A stretch of DNA of 25,385 bases from CAZAOA01 sp964486765 (GCA_964486765.1 CAZAOA010000014.1:1-25385); one strand, 5' to 3'; numbered from the stretch's first letter, positions 5,473 through 13,210 are shown. Numbers and translations: made by a program. The notes: generated by a model not told the origin, from the letters alone.

Positions 5473-6998
5473 GTTTTCTCTTTAGGTCTGTATTGCAACG
5501 CCTCAGTGATATGAGGCGTTTTAGTGTTTTCTGAGCCACAAAGATCAGCTATCGTTCGAGCGATTTTTAAAATTCGGTGATACGATCTAGCTGAAAGCTT
5601 TAACTGTTCCATTGCTGAACCCAAGATCTTTTCTGCTTCATCCTCAAGTTTACAGTAGTTTTTTATCTGATTTGACTTCATCTCGGAGTTTGAAATCGTT
5701 CGAACATCTTTAAATCTTTCTTCTTGTTTCTTTCTGGCACCGGTTACCCTTTCCATAACTTTTTTCGACTCTTCAGCGATGAATTCAGATTTAAGTTTTT
5801 CGTACTTTACCCTTGGCACCTCTATATGAATATCGATTCTATCGAGCAGTGGTCCTGAGATTTTTTTCTGGTATCGCATAACCTGACTCGGTGCACAAAC
5901 ACAGCGCTTGTCTGGATCAGAAAGATAACCACAAGGGCAAGGATTTTGGGCAGCCACCAGTAAAAATTCTGCTGGAAATGTCAAAGATCCTTGTGCCCTG
6001 GAAACTGTAACCACTCCGTCTTCCAAAGGTTGCCTAAGTGCTTCTAAAACGCTTCTTGGAAATTCAGGAAATTCATCTAGAAACAGCACACCCCTGTGAG
6101 AGAGCGATATCTCGCCAGGTCTTGGCCATTGTCCTCCTCCAACCATCGCCACAGATGAAGTCGTATGATGGGGAGAACGAAATGGTCTATCTTCTACTAA
6201 AGATTGATGAGAATCTATCATACCTGAAACCGAATATATCTTTGTAACTTCCAAAGTTTCATCCTCTGACATCTCGGGTAAAATCGTAGCTAACGAACGA
6301 GCTAGCAGTGTTTTTCCGGACCCGGGAGGACCAGAAAGAAGGATGTTATGATTTCCTGCTGCTGCAATCTCCATGGCCCGCTTAACCTGCTCTTGTCCGG
6401 CTACATAAGCAAAGTCAAAATCAGAGATCCTCTTTCTCTCAACTTTATTTTTTCTCTTTTTATGTGGATGTAATACTTTTTCAGATTTAAGATGCGAAAT
6501 TAGCTCTTTTAATGTTTTTACTGGAACTATCTCAATTCCTGAAACAAGAGCCGCTTCATGAGCATTTACTGATGGCAGATAAATTCTTTTATACCCATTA
6601 CTTACTGCAAATAATGTGATCGGTAGAATTCCAGAAATGTGCCTTAGTCTTCCATCTAACGAAAGCTCTCCAACAAATAGTGCATTCTGATACTCGGGGA
6701 TATGTTCAAGTTTTTCATCTGCAATCAATATCCCCACAGCCATCGGTAGATCGAAAGCAGGACCTTCTTTCTTCATATCAGCAGGAGCCAAGTTAACAGT
6801 CAATCGATGTTGTGGAAAATCTTCACCAGAGTTTTTTATCGCCGCTCTTATTCTTTCTTTGGACTCATCTATAGCCTTGTCTGGAAGTCCTACAATAGAA
6901 AAAGAAGGAAGCCCTCTACCGATATCGACTTCCACCTCTACAGAATACGAATCCAGCCCAACCGTAGTAGCTGAAAAGATTTTTGCTATCTTATTCAT
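5466..6998 (-). CDS. yifB: YifB/ComM family Mg-chelatase-like AAA+ ATPase
   Basis: A 510-residue protein of normal length for the family. An N-terminal ChlI-like Lon-protease-fold domain (about 1-165) has LTVNLAPADMKKEGPAFDLP. The AAA+ Mg-chelatase domain (about 190-400) has Walker A GPPGSGKT (about 222-229), Walker B GVLFLDEFPEF (about 305), and a cysteine cluster CPCGYLSDPDKRCVCAP (about 352-368), then LLDRIDIHIEVP. The C-terminal helical domain (about 420-505) has LSARSYHRILKIARTIADL. In naturally competent bacteria the relative ComM is a branch-migration helicase that integrates incoming DNA. With recG and a ComEA-like gene in the same window, a role in natural transformation is plausible but inferred. 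It is the last gene of the miaA-SIS-yifB run. Confidence 0.95.
   Translation of the reverse strand: MNKIAKIFSATTVGLDSYSVEVEVDIGRGLPSFSIVGLPDKAIDESKERIRAAIKNSGEDFPQHRLTVNLAPADMKKEGPAFDLPMAVGILIADEKLEHIPEYQNALFVGELSLDGRLRHISGILPITLFAVSNGYKRIYLPSVNAHEAALVSGIEIVPVKTLKELISHLKSEKVLHPHKKRKNKVERKRISDFDFAYVAGQEQVKRAMEIAAAGNHNILLSGPPGSGKTLLARSLATILPEMSEDETLEVTKIYSVSGMIDSHQSLVEDRPFRSPHHTTSSVAMVGGGQWPRPGEISLSHRGVLFLDEFPEFPRSVLEALRQPLEDGVVTVSRAQGSLTFPAEFLLVAAQNPCPCGYLSDPDKRCVCAPSQVMRYQKKISGPLLDRIDIHIEVPRVKYEKLKSEFIAEESKKVMERVTGARKKQEERFKDVRTISNSEMKSNQIKNYCKLEDEAEKILGSAMEQLKLSARSYHRILKIARTIADLCGSENTKTPHITEALQYRPKEKTY
5497..5530 (+). terminator. terminator-like hairpin inside the end of yifB
   Basis: AACGCCTCA (5497-5505) and TGAGGCGTT (5512-5520) form a 9-bp stem with a 6-nt loop, followed by TTAGTGTTTT. 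It is well placed to end the plus-strand transcript of the 5158-5472 gene. The same bases code for the conserved end of YifB (HITEAL). Confidence 0.6.
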
Positions 6999-7065
6999 TA
7001 TTATTTTATCGGCTCAAACGGCTCAAAGCCGTAGTGAGCCGTTAGATATATCTGAAGTTATTTAT

Positions 7066-8085
7066 CTATGCGATTATCTTCGTAAGATTTTGAGGTTGAT
7101 CCAAATTCAACCCCTTTGCCTCGGCCAAAAAGTATGCAAGTAGTTGACCATAAACTACAGAGATAATCGGCGAAAAAAGTCCGAAATCTTCGACAATAAA
7201 AAATCTATTATAAATATTGAAAGGTTTGGGGCCAATACCGATTATTTGCGCACCAAACTGCTCAACATCGATGATGTTTCCAAGTGTTTCTTTTTCAGCT
7301 CCATCGTTGGACATAAATGAGATCAGAGGGGAGTTTTCTTCTATCATTGATATCGGACCATGTTCAAAATCTGATCCCGAGAACCCTTCAGCCATAACAT
7401 GGGCACCTTCCTGAAGTTTCAAAGCAGTCTCAAGTGCTGACACAACATCAACGTTGCGACCAATTACAAAGAATTTTTTATGATCCTTAAGCTCTTTACA
7501 CAATTTCTGGACTCTAAGCCTGCTCGATGAACGAATCAAATTGTTTACACTACTAGCTATATTCCTAAGCATCGTCTCGCCGCTACCGAAGTCTTCAGAC
7601 ATAGCGTATGAAAGCATGACAAAAACTGCCATCGAAGAGGTCATCGTCTTTGTAGCCAAAATCCCTTTTTCTACTCCGGCAGGGGTATAAAGAACCTCAT
7701 CAGCATGATGAACAAGTGAAGAATCTCTAGTATTTGTAATCGCAAGAATCTTACTTCCAAAACTCTTTGCCAAAAGCACAGCTTTTAAGATGTCATGTCC
7801 TTCCCCACTTTGCGAAATCGCAATCACTAAATCATCACCTGAAAGAGTTGAAGATTTATACGGAAATTCTCCAGCAGTTAAAGCAAATGTTGCAGTTTTA
7901 TTTCGTTCAGAAAAAACGTAACTTCCAAAAAGCCCTGCGTGAAAAGAGGAGCCCGAGCCCACTATGTAAACATCTCTAGCTTGCCCAATATAACCCGCCG
8001 CCCTATAAACTATTTCAGAAGGAATATCTGCCGTCCACTTCAAAACTTCGGGTTGCTCCAAGATCTCTCTATATGTATTTAACAC
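7066..8085 (-). CDS. SIS-domain sugar isomerase, GlmS-like without glutaminase domain
   Basis: A 339-residue protein with two SIS domains (about 30-155 and 195-330). It matches the isomerase half of glucosamine-6-phosphate synthase. SIS1 has VGSGSSFHAG (about 41-50) and ISQSGEGHD (about 90-98). The second half has the family run GSDFEHGPISMI (about 235-246). The C-terminus carries the GlmS-type LDQPQNLTKII, the loop that covers the active site. The N-terminal class II glutamine amidotransferase domain, with its Cys1 nucleophile, is absent. It may therefore use ammonia, deaminate, or simply isomerise a sugar phosphate; the direction is unknown. It lies 26 bp after miaA and 67 bp before yifB, probably in the same transcript. 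Confidence 0.88.
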   Translation of the reverse strand: MLNTYREILEQPEVLKWTADIPSEIVYRAAGYIGQARDVYIVGSGSSFHAGLFGSYVFSERNKTATFALTAGEFPYKSSTLSGDDLVIAISQSGEGHDILKAVLLAKSFGSKILAITNTRDSSLVHHADEVLYTPAGVEKGILATKTMTSSMAVFVMLSYAMSEDFGSGETMLRNIASSVNNLIRSSSRLRVQKLCKELKDHKKFFVIGRNVDVVSALETALKLQEGAHVMAEGFSGSDFEHGPISMIEENSPLISFMSNDGAEKETLGNIIDVEQFGAQIIGIGPKPFNIYNRFFIVEDFGLFSPIISVVYGQLLAYFLAEAKGLNLDQPQNLTKIIA

Positions 8086-8111
8086 TTCTTCCCCTCACTT
8101 AATGCATAAAT

Positions 8112-9023
8112 CTATTTTACCAAAAATTTTGAAACAAGTCTTGTCACTTCCTTATAATCGTCTATCCACTTAACATCGAACCGTTTCCACCAAGTAAGTT
8201 GGCGCTTCGCATACTGATGCTCTTTTACCTTTAGATCTTTTACCATATCCTCAAAGTTTGATTTTTCGATAAGATGTTTTGTCATTATTTTATAATCTAG
8301 CCCTAGCGTTATTAGCCACTTAGAATCTACTCCATTTTTAATCAGATCCTCAGTTTCTTGGAGCATTCCTTCTTCAAATCGTTGATCCAATCTTTTATCA
8401 ATTCTATCATACAATTTTTCTCTAGTATGTTTTGGTGCGATCAAAATTGATTCGAAGTCAGGTTTGATTTTAGTCGGATTTTCTTGGTTTTGGAATTTTT
8501 CAATAGCCCGAATCAACCTTCTTGGGTTTTTTTGATCAATGTTTGTAACATCAATATTTAAATTTTGCACAATCTTTTGTAGATCTTTTAGTGTTAGTAA
8601 ATTCAAATCTTTCCTATCGAACTTTGAATTTTGAGATTTAGAATTTGTTTGGTTATTGTCTCTTGTATCCTTACCGATTTGAAATCCTTCAACAAGAGCT
8701 TGAACATAGAGACCAGTTCCTCCAACTACAATTGGAATTTTCCCACGATCGAATATTTCGTTGATGGTATTTCGTGCCCCATCTAACCAATCAAAAAGTG
8801 TAAATTCTTCTTCAGGGTCACAAATATCTATCATATGGTATTTCACTCCCTTTAGATCGTCCAAGTCTTTTCCAGTTCCCAGATCTAGCCCACGAAAAAC
8901 TTGGCGAGAATCTGCTGATACGATCTCACCGTCAAATTCTTTGGCAAGCAAAACCGCTAAACCGGTCTTTCCTGATCCGGTCGGCCCAACAACTGCCACT
9001 ATTTTTCGTTGTTTTTTATTCAT
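8112..9023 (-). CDS. miaA: tRNA dimethylallyltransferase
   Basis: A 303-residue enzyme that adds the dimethylallyl group to A37 of tRNAs reading U-starting codons (i6A37). The P-loop GPTGSGKT is at residues 13-20. The substrate-binding stretch VSADSRQVFRGLDLGTGKD is at about 35-53. VVGGTGLYVQALVEGF is at about 100-115, and RRLIRAIE is at about 169-176. The C-terminal KEHQYAKRQLTWWKRF is the tRNA-contact block. Between about 119 and 138 an Asn/Ser/Lys-rich stretch (NNQTNSKSQNSKF) is coded by AAATTC/AAAATTC runs and looks like an AT-rich repeat inside the insertion domain. Start ATG at 9023. It heads a run with the SIS protein and yifB. Confidence 0.96.
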   Translation of the reverse strand: MNKKQRKIVAVVGPTGSGKTGLAVLLAKEFDGEIVSADSRQVFRGLDLGTGKDLDDLKGVKYHMIDICDPEEEFTLFDWLDGARNTINEIFDRGKIPIVVGGTGLYVQALVEGFQIGKDTRDNNQTNSKSQNSKFDRKDLNLLTLKDLQKIVQNLNIDVTNIDQKNPRRLIRAIEKFQNQENPTKIKPDFESILIAPKHTREKLYDRIDKRLDQRFEEGMLQETEDLIKNGVDSKWLITLGLDYKIMTKHLIEKSNFEDMVKDLKVKEHQYAKRQLTWWKRFDVKWIDDYKEVTRLVSKFLVK

Positions 9024-9049
9024 AATAATATTGTATGTCTATATAATAA

Positions 9050-9075
9050 CAAAAACCCCTCCGAAATGGAGGGGC
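9050..9075 (-). terminator. rho-independent terminator of the 9093-9782 gene
   Basis: Minus strand: CCCCTCC-ATTTC-GGAGGGG (9074-9056), followed by TTTTTGTT. It lies 18 bp after the stop codon of the GC-rich gene and upstream of miaA, insulating the two. Confidence 0.85.
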
Positions 9076-9092
9076 TCGGACTTAGGTATCTT

Positions 9093-9782
9093 CTAGGCTA
9101 CCTTGCGAACCGCAAGAAAACGGCAATCCCGACTCCAGCCCTGACCCAGGTTGTGGTCGAAGAATCGAAGGTCAAGCTTGCGATCTGACCCGTCACTGCA
9201 AAGAACTGGACAGTAGCGGGTGGTGGTGTGGGGAAATACGCATGTGGAACCCAGACAGACGACCGGAATTATTCGTTGAACGCTCCGGTGCTGAGCTCCT
9301 AAAGCCAGGGTTTCGGCAATCGTTGCTGGGCGAAGGTTCTTCTGACTCATCGCTGCCAACACCTTATGAGTAGAAATATGTTGGCTTGTGTCTTGGCCGG
9401 AAGCAGGAGCATCTTGATCGAAACAGAGAGTAACAACTTCCATCGCTTCTCTCGTATCAGTCAACTCCAAAGGAAAGTTTCCGGAGGTGATGTCCGCGTT
9501 TTCCCAGTCGAAGCAACCAGCCGATATCATTTCCTCGACCGTCAGAGCCTTGTCAACAGTGATTGAATACCTTCCCAGTAACCTTCCCAACTGATCAAGG
9601 GATTCAGCCATCGTAGCAACCATCTCTCCTACCACTGGTGCTCCTTCGGGTGTGGCAAGCAGATGTAGAACCTCTAGTGGCAGGCCCAGTGCTTCCGTCG
9701 CATTCTCAAGCTCTTTCATGATCGAATGACCGACCCCCATGCCTCTCATAACATCGGATACTCGATTCTTCCTTGTTGCCAT
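9093..9782 (-). CDS. GC-rich orphan gene; probable CPR family ending in RFLAVRK
   Basis: A 229-residue protein of unknown function. No membrane segment or signal peptide is seen. It seems to match an uncharacterised protein type repeated in CPR genomes, recognised from memory by LPLEVLHLLATPEG (about 34-47), FDWENADIT and NFPLEL (about 91-106), LRPATIAETLALGAQ (about 152-166), RIIPVVCLGS, and the terminal block CRFLAVRK. Base composition is clearly richer in GC than its neighbours. It stands alone with a near-perfect promoter (9877-9905), an AAGGAG ribosome site before the ATG at 9782, and its own terminator (9050-9075). This suggests a separately regulated, possibly transferred unit. No function is proposed. 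Confidence 0.8.
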   Translation of the reverse strand: MATRKNRVSDVMRGMGVGHSIMKELENATEALGLPLEVLHLLATPEGAPVVGEMVATMAESLDQLGRLLGRYSITVDKALTVEEMISAGCFDWENADITSGNFPLELTDTREAMEVVTLCFDQDAPASGQDTSQHISTHKVLAAMSQKNLRPATIAETLALGAQHRSVQRIIPVVCLGSTCVFPHTTTRYCPVLCSDGSDRKLDLRFFDHNLGQGWSRDCRFLAVRKVA

Positions 9783-9876
9783 TTCTTGCTCGCTCCTTTT
9801 GGCTCATCCCTAATCCTTTTTATCGGACCCCAGACTCGCCAATGGATTTACCGGGCATAGGCCTCGGTGCGCGTAC

Positions 9877-9905
9877 AATATACCTTGTATGCCCCTCAAT
9901 GTCAA
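9877..9905 (-). promoter_or_regulatory. near-consensus promoter of the 9093-9782 gene
   Basis: Minus strand: TTGACA (9905-9900), exactly 17 nt spacer, TATATT (9882-9877). It is followed by a leader of about 90 nt with CCTATGCCCGG and the ribosome site AAAAGGAG. Confidence 0.85.
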
Positions 9906-9906
9906 C

Positions 9907-9935
9907 TTGCATCATTATACTATCTTTACTACTAT
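9907..9935 (+). promoter_or_regulatory. possible promoter of the ABC exporter operon
   Basis: TTGCAT (9907-9912), 17-nt spacer, TACTAT (9930-9935), divergent from the promoter at 9877-9905. It lies 99 bp upstream of the ATPase start. Confidence 0.45.
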
Positions 9936-9974
9936 GTCTATGTACAATCAATTTCGTTTATCGTTTTTCGGTTA

Positions 9975-10008
9975 CCTGCCCGAAGTTGCCACATAGTTGC
10001 AGGCGGGC
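9975..10008. repeat. CCTGCCCG...CAGGCGGGC palindromic repeat
   Basis: CCTGCCCG (9975-9982) faces CAGGCGGGC (10000-10008), with GTTGC-type arms between. It is the same style as the repeat at 22774-22805 and lies in the leader of the ABC ATPase gene. Confidence 0.6.
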
Positions 10009-10033
10009 GATACCCGTCTCAGTGATTATATTT

Positions 10034-10735
10034 ATGATAAAAATATCAAAGTTATCAAAACAATACGGCAAAGAGAAAATTGTCGAAAATATCTCCCTTA
10101 CTATAAAGAGGGGAGCTGTTTTTGGATTTTTGGGCCCAAACGGAGCAGGAAAAACCACAACGATTAAAATACTTGTAGGACTTAGCTCTCCAACCCACGG
10201 CAAAATTAGAATCAACAACAAGAATCCTTTAGACAAATCAACTCGTGAGCGTATTGGTTTTATGCCAGAAGATCCCTATTTTTACGATCATTTGACCGGG
10301 TTGGAACTTTTACAATTTTCTGCTGATCTATTTTGCGATCCGATATCTAACATTGAAGACATACTCAAAGACGTAGGGCTAAAAGATGCAAAGAATAAGA
10401 TGATAAATACTTATTCCAAAGGGATGAAACAGCGACTTGGAATAGCACAATCCCTTGTAAATGATCCCGACTACATTTTTTTAGATGAACCTTTAGATGG
10501 GCTTGATCCGATCGGAAGAGCTGAGATAAAAAAGATAATTTTGAAATTAAAGAGGCGAAAAAAGACCATCTTCTTTAACTCCCACATCCTAGCTGATGTC
10601 GATGAGATCTGTGATGAGATCGGTATAATCGACAATGGAAAGTTAATATATAGCGGAACAGTCAAAAAATTCAAAGGCAATAAGACTTTGGAAGACAAGT
10701 TTGTAGAAGTAATAAACAAGCAAAACCGACACTAA
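10034..10735 (+). CDS. ABC transporter ATP-binding protein (exporter, ABC-2 type)
   Basis: A 233-residue nucleotide-binding subunit of normal length. Walker A GPNGAGKTT is at 34-42. The Q-loop region is MPEDPYFYDHLTG. The signature is degenerate, YSKGMKQRLG (about 127-136), as usual for CcmA/NatA-like exporter ATPases. Walker B is IFLDEPLDGLDP (about 147-158), with the H-loop FNSHIL (about 179-184). The start ATG at 10034 is chosen because the ABC fold begins there; the longer frame upstream contains the promoter and the palindrome and is unlikely to be coding. The permease follows in the same direction after 83 bp, a gap filled by a dispersed repeat. The substrate is unknown. Confidence 0.93.
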   Translation: MIKISKLSKQYGKEKIVENISLTIKRGAVFGFLGPNGAGKTTTIKILVGLSSPTHGKIRINNKNPLDKSTRERIGFMPEDPYFYDHLTGLELLQFSADLFCDPISNIEDILKDVGLKDAKNKMINTYSKGMKQRLGIAQSLVNDPDYIFLDEPLDGLDPIGRAEIKKIILKLKRRKKTIFFNSHILADVDEICDEIGIIDNGKLIYSGTVKKFKGNKTLEDKFVEVINKQNRH

Positions 10736-10751
10736 TTATCTTCACAAGTTT

Positions 10752-10810
10752 CAACAAATTCACCAATTAGCGCATTAGTGCCAATTAGTGAAATAGATTT
10801 GTGACGGTTG
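10752..10810 (+). repeat. dispersed MITE-like repeat, copy 3 (upstream of the ABC permease)
   Basis: CAACAAATTCAC at the left and ATTTGTGACGGTTG at the right end, with CATTAGTG and AATTAGTG inside. It is homologous to 1269-1350 and 19605-19713. It ends 8 nt before the ATG of the permease and lies in the same sense as the other copies relative to the downstream gene. Confidence 0.7.
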
Positions 10811-10818
10811 CATACATT

Positions 10819-11580
10819 ATGAAAAATATAACTACTATCGCAAAAAACACTTTCAAAGAAACAATCCGTGATCGCATACTTTACGTGATCTTGGCATTTG
10901 CTATCTTATTTATTCTCTCAACTATATTCTTCGGATCAATCTCGCTCGGCGAAGACATTAAGATAATTAAAGATTTTGGTCTTGCAGGAATTTATCTATT
11001 TTCTCTAATAATCACGATTTTTTTGGGTGGATCACTTATTTACAAAGAGATAGAAAAGAGAACTCTCTACATCTTGCTTTCAAAACCGGTCTCGAGCATG
11101 CAAGTAGTAGTTGGAAAATTTTTAGGACTTTTTGTCTCAATTTTACTTACGATTGTTGTTATGACTGTGATCTATTTGGTCGTTGTTTTTGCAAAAGGTG
11201 GGGGGTTCGACTCCTCTGCCCTATTCGCAATTTTAATGCAACTTTTTGAGATCGCAGTATTTATCTCTCTGATGATTCTCTTTTCAACCTTCGCTACTCC
11301 CCTAGCCTCTACTATATATGCAGTTTTGGTTCTCTATATAGGCCACTCACTCGAGCTGATAATAAAATATGCAAACAAAAACCCATCTAACTTCAGACCG
11401 GTTGCTGTTGCTATCTACTATCTTTTACCAAATCTAGAAAAGTTCAATATCCGAAACCTCGTTGTTCACGATGTAACAATTTCTGGGCTTTCAATATTTT
11501 ATGCTTTTTTGTATGCAACACTTTACTCTGCAATTTTGTTAGTACTAGCTACATGGTCCCTTAAAAAACAAGATCTATAA
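10819..11580 (+). CDS. ABC-2 type transporter permease
   Basis: A 253-residue membrane protein with about six hydrophobic segments (near 21-42, 52-75, 100-124, 139-158, 162-180 and 225-247). The N-terminus ITTIAKNTFKETIRDRILYVIL is typical of ABC-2 permeases of the NatB/NosY type, as is GSLIYKEIEKRTLYILLSKPVS, the cytoplasmic coupling stretch. The ATG at 10819 is preferred to the GTG at 10801 because that GTG lies inside the dispersed repeat; neither has a clear ribosome site. It pairs with the ATPase upstream. The next gene starts 2 bp after its stop, so translational coupling is likely. Confidence 0.88.
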   Translation: MKNITTIAKNTFKETIRDRILYVILAFAILFILSTIFFGSISLGEDIKIIKDFGLAGIYLFSLIITIFLGGSLIYKEIEKRTLYILLSKPVSSMQVVVGKFLGLFVSILLTIVVMTVIYLVVVFAKGGGFDSSALFAILMQLFEIAVFISLMILFSTFATPLASTIYAVLVLYIGHSLELIIKYANKNPSNFRPVAVAIYYLLPNLEKFNIRNLVVHDVTISGLSIFYAFLYATLYSAILLVLATWSLKKQDL

Positions 11581-11582
11581 TA

Positions 11583-12383
11583 ATGAAAATCATAATCAAT
11601 ATTCTATTGCTGCCACTCTTATTCCTTGGAGTCTTTGCTTCACAGTATTTTTTCGATATCAATAAAGAGAAACAACCCAAACCCTCCCCATATGTTTTGG
11701 GGGCAGAAGTGGTAGAAGCGTCCGATTTGGGCTTAGACTCTGCCGCCTCATCACTCTACTGGCTTAGTGCAATCCAATACTATGGTGATTGGCAAGAAGA
11801 TGAATTCATAAAATTGATTGATTATATAAAACTTTCAACCGATCTTGACCCAAAGTTTAGCTATCCATACGCCTTTGGCGCGCTAATGCTACCTTCTCTT
11901 GGGTATGTCGATGAATCGATTGAGATCGCCAAAAAAGGAGTTGTCGAATCTGACCCAGATTGGAGAATCCCCTACTATCTTGCAACCACCTACTTTATAA
12001 ATAAAGATGATCAGGCAAGTGCCGCAAAGTATTTTGCTATAGCCGCTGATACCAAAGGTGCGCCAGAGAGCATTATTAAAATATCAGCAACTTTTGGCTC
12101 AAACCCAAATCTTCGAGAACAAACGAAACAGATCTGGACTGGCATAATGGAGACCAGTGACGACGAAGTAGTGAGAGAACGCGCCGAAGCTTATGTCTAT
12201 CATTACGAGATCTTGGATCTTTTAGAAGAGGCCGGAAAGATTTATTTTGAAGCTTATGAAGCTTATCCAAAGGAGCTTTCTTCGCTTGTAGAAGCTGGCA
12301 TTCTAAAAGCCATCCCCATAAGCCCTTTTGATTTTGAGTACTATATAGATGAGGAAGGAAGAGCCAGAATTAAAAGCGAATAG
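11583..12383 (+). CDS. membrane-anchored TPR-like protein
   Basis: A 266-residue protein with an N-terminal hydrophobic segment (about 3-22, IINILLLPLLFLGVFASQYF) that could be a signal anchor. A helical region follows at about 55-230 whose paired-helix pattern and residues (SSLYWLSAIQYYG, FSYPYAFGALMLPSLG, DWRIPYYLATTYFINKDD, AAKYFAIAAD) resemble tetratricopeptide repeats. It follows the ABC permease by 2 bp and is probably co-translated, so it may be an extracytoplasmic partner of that exporter. This link is inferred from position only. Confidence 0.75.
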   Translation: MKIIINILLLPLLFLGVFASQYFFDINKEKQPKPSPYVLGAEVVEASDLGLDSAASSLYWLSAIQYYGDWQEDEFIKLIDYIKLSTDLDPKFSYPYAFGALMLPSLGYVDESIEIAKKGVVESDPDWRIPYYLATTYFINKDDQASAAKYFAIAADTKGAPESIIKISATFGSNPNLREQTKQIWTGIMETSDDEVVRERAEAYVYHYEILDLLEEAGKIYFEAYEAYPKELSSLVEAGILKAIPISPFDFEYYIDEEGRARIKSE

Positions 12384-12389
12384 CTTTTA

Positions 12390-12461
12390 AAGGATACAAG
12401 AGACAATAACCAAACATGATTTGAATTTTCTTATTGATTATTTTGATTTGTTTGTATCCTT
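12390..12461. repeat. inverted repeat between convergent genes
   Basis: AAGGATACAA (12390-12399) and TTGTATCCTT (12452-12461) are perfect 10-bp arms around a 52-nt AT-rich interval. They lie between the stop of the TPR-like gene and the end of the 12438-12650 gene. The loop is large for a terminator. Confidence 0.4.
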
Positions 12462-12650
12462 GTTACTTGTATCTTGATGTTTTCTGCTTTGGATATCAAA
12501 CACCGATCGTCCCTCAACGATCATTTTTTCTTCCTGTTTTTTTCGATCTTTTTCTAACAGTTTCTCTTCGATCTGATCGAGTGCTTCTTGATCTTTTTTG
12601 TCGATTTCATCCATATTGGATAAATTAATATTTGTTTCTACAAATGCCAA
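12438..12650 (-). CDS. small charged protein, unknown function
   Basis: A 70-residue, strongly charged protein. A probable amphipathic helix runs from about 13 to 42 (DEIDKKDQEALDQIEEKLLE), followed by KMIVEGRSVFDIQSRK. It may really start at Met13 (12614), because the first 12 residues are of lower quality; no good ribosome site decides this. No membrane segment. Base composition is AT-rich like the core genes. Small proteins with a GRSVFDIQ-type end occur in CPR genomes as far as I recall, but no function is known to me. Confidence 0.6.
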   Translation of the reverse strand: MAFVETNINLSNMDEIDKKDQEALDQIEEKLLEKDRKKQEEKMIVEGRSVFDIQSRKHQDTSNKDTNKSK

Positions 12651-12665
12651 GCAACATTTTAATTA

Positions 12666-12705
12666 TATCAAAAACTAAAGGCTTCCAACATCACTGTTAG
12701 AAGCC
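12666..12705 (-). terminator. terminator of the half-size EamA gene
   Basis: Minus strand: GGCTTC (12705-12700) pairs with GAAGCC (12685-12680) around a 14-nt loop that pairs in part, followed by TTTAGTTTTT. It lies 14 bp after the stop codon at 12719. Confidence 0.7.
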
Positions 12706-12718
12706 CGGGGCATCTGAT

Positions 12719-13141
12719 CTATTTCTTCAACAACCAGATCGCTGCACACGCCAATCCAACGCCTATGATCTTCTCAATGGTGATCTCTTCAGCAAAAACC
12801 AGTCTGGATCCTATTACTGCTACGACCGGAACCAGAACGAAAACAATCGGAATGATCTTCGATATTTCCCAGTAACCTTGTTCTAAACCAAATATCAACT
12901 GGTAGAACACTATCACTCCGATTCCGTTGATTATTCCTGCCGCCAACGCAACCAAGAGCCCTTTGTTACCAACAGCGCTGTAGTTTTGGGTAAACGCCAT
13001 CGGTAGGACCGCGACCAAGCTCCCTACACTGATCATTACCGCCATCACCTTCGCGTTTGCATTAGACAGCTTCCCAATCAATGGAGCCGCCGCCCAACAC
13101 ATTGCATTCAATCCACAGAGTGCTGCTGCTTTCCAATGCAT
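12719..13141 (-). CDS. half-size EamA/DMT-family transporter
   Basis: A 140-residue integral membrane protein with about five hydrophobic segments and a single EamA-like unit: GLNAMCWAAAPLIGKLSN at the start, GIINGIGVIVFYQLIFGLEQG (given here only as a landmark, about 70-90), then IIPIVFVLVPVVAVIGSRLVFAEE-type text and GVGLACAAIWLLKK at the end. Usual DMT members have two such units (about 300 residues), so this should work as a dimer. It is richer in GC than its neighbours, with its own promoter (13182-13210), an AGGGGG ribosome site and a terminator (12666-12705). The substrate is unknown. Confidence 0.85.
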   Translation of the reverse strand: MHWKAAALCGLNAMCWAAAPLIGKLSNANAKVMAVMISVGSLVAVLPMAFTQNYSAVGNKGLLVALAAGIINGIGVIVFYQLIFGLEQGYWEISKIIPIVFVLVPVVAVIGSRLVFAEEITIEKIIGVGLACAAIWLLKK

Positions 13142-13181
13142 TGTCCTGTTCCCCCTATCGTTTCGTATGTATAGCTACAAT

Positions 13182-13210
13182 ACAATATACTAAACTATCT
13201 TATCTCGCAA
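13182..13210 (-). promoter_or_regulatory. promoter of the half-size EamA gene
   Basis: Minus strand: TTGCGA (13210-13205), 17-nt spacer, TATTGT (13187-13182). An overlapping TATATT (13189-13184) would give a 15-nt spacer. It is less perfect than the promoters of the other GC-rich units. Confidence 0.5.

Noticed and set aside
9773..10033. Upstream extension of the ABC ATPase frame by 87 codons
   Set aside because: It overlaps the divergent promoter and a palindromic repeat; the ABC fold begins at the ATG at 10034.
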